A stretch of DNA of 64,000 nucleotides from Polycyclovorans sp002706265 (lineage in GTDB: Bacteria > Pseudomonadota > Gammaproteobacteria > Nevskiales > Nevskiaceae): positions 62,001-126,000 of the forward strand of contig CAXBBM010000006.1 in assembly GCA_963973915.1 (NCBI GenBank), written 5' to 3'. Every line of letters begins with the position of its first letter. Positions within the stretch are counted from its first letter, which is position 1. The notes under the pieces are model-generated. The model searched no databases. It had not been told where the DNA came from and saw only the letters and a program-made list of their open reading frames with translations. Shown piece after piece: positions 63,772 to 64,000 of this stretch. The position numbers and the translations under genes were made by a program.

Positions 63772-64000
63772 ATGAAGAACGCCGCGAGTCTAGGGGATGC
63801 CCAAGTCGACGGGTCGCAGGTAGACCTGGTCATGCTCGACATGGACGGCACCATTCTGGACCTCGCCTACGACAATTACTTTTGGCGCACCCTGGTGTTC
63901 GAGCGTTATGCAGCGCTGCACGGCATCAGTCGCGACGAGGCCGATGCCCGCCTGTTGCCGGAGTTCATCGCCACCCAGCACACGCTGCCGTGGTACTGCA
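63772..64000 (+). CDS. HAD-family GMP/IMP nucleotidase, YrfG-like (cut by window end)
   Basis: Only the first 76 residues are in the window. DLVMLDMDGTILDLAYDNYF is HAD motif I (DxDGT) with the LDLxxDNxFW that marks the YrfG nucleotidase group. Further: WRTLVFERYAALHGISRDEA and TLPWYC at the edge. ATG 63772 avoids overlap with cysQ; ATG 63742, in frame, would overlap the cysQ start. Neither has a clear ribosome-binding site. Confidence 0.85.
   Translation, partial: MKNAASLGDAQVDGSQVDLVMLDMDGTILDLAYDNYFWRTLVFERYAALHGISRDEADARLLPEFIATQHTLPWYC

Overview
The window is a G+C-rich chromosomal segment from a Gram-negative bacterium, almost certainly a gammaproteobacterium. The outer-membrane genes lptD, surA and lolA, a Tad pilus, a type II secretion gene and TonB transport place it there. 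So does the core order clpS-clpA / infA / bpt-aat / ftsK-lolA-rarA-crcB-serS, which resembles the arrangement I know from pseudomonads. Codon bias is strong and genes are packed tightly, with many ATGA start/stop overlaps. I cannot name the genus; a Nevskiales- or Xanthomonadales-like lineage would fit, but that is a guess.

Layout. 1-3.8 kb: end of a type II secretion operon (gspC, reading left), then clpS-clpA, a bidirectional terminator and convergent infA. 4.3-10.4 kb: a TonB-dependent receptor followed by a large lipoprotein with two ~440-residue repeats, whose ~980 bp cores look identical at the DNA level. 10.5-13.5 kb: bpt, aat, a FemAB/GNAT-like gene and a small unknown gene. 13.7-19.9 kb: ftsK, lolA, rarA, crcB, serS. 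19.9-21.2 kb: flgM, a FlgN-like gene and a PilZ gene behind a textbook sigma-28 promoter. 21.4-22.0 kb: an addiction module whose toxin has lost a normal start codon. 22.2-24.6 kb: mscS, an SDR dehydrogenase and a DUF4399 lipoprotein. 24.7-24.9 kb: a decayed ParE-type toxin. 25.3-32.9 kb: rhlE, a hisN-like phosphatase, two glycosyltransferase genes, a GT-C-like membrane protein and apaH.

33.3-42.1 kb: a compact Tad (Flp) pilus operon, flp-tadV-cpaB-cpaC-tadZ-tadA-tadB-tadC-tadD-DUF3613, followed by a membrane protein with three PAS-like domains. 44.3-45.1 kb: an intact 52-residue gene next to a broken ART-like gene. 45.2-50.7 kb: lptD-surA-pdxA-rsmA. 50.8-52.5 kb: amgK-murU. 52.6-55.9 kb: a DUF2064 transferase, a dienelactone hydrolase-like gene and the methionine-salvage genes mtnB-mtnD-mtnC. 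56.1-60.2 kb: trmL, a DUF2007 gene, an M16 protease and ampD. 60.4-64 kb: gapA, pgk, cysQ and the start of a HAD nucleotidase gene.

Several genes work together. AmpD, AmgK and MurU are three steps of the peptidoglycan-recycling shortcut to UDP-MurNAc. LptD, SurA and LolA build the outer membrane. ClpS and ClpA handle N-end-rule degradation, and Bpt supplies the leucyl N-degron that ClpS reads. GapA and Pgk catalyse consecutive steps of glycolysis. The parts least like ordinary housekeeping DNA are the duplicated lipoprotein, the broken two-gene cassette at 44.3-45.1 kb, the damaged toxin genes, and several strong hairpins (one over the mscS ribosome-binding site, one after rhlE, one after pgk).
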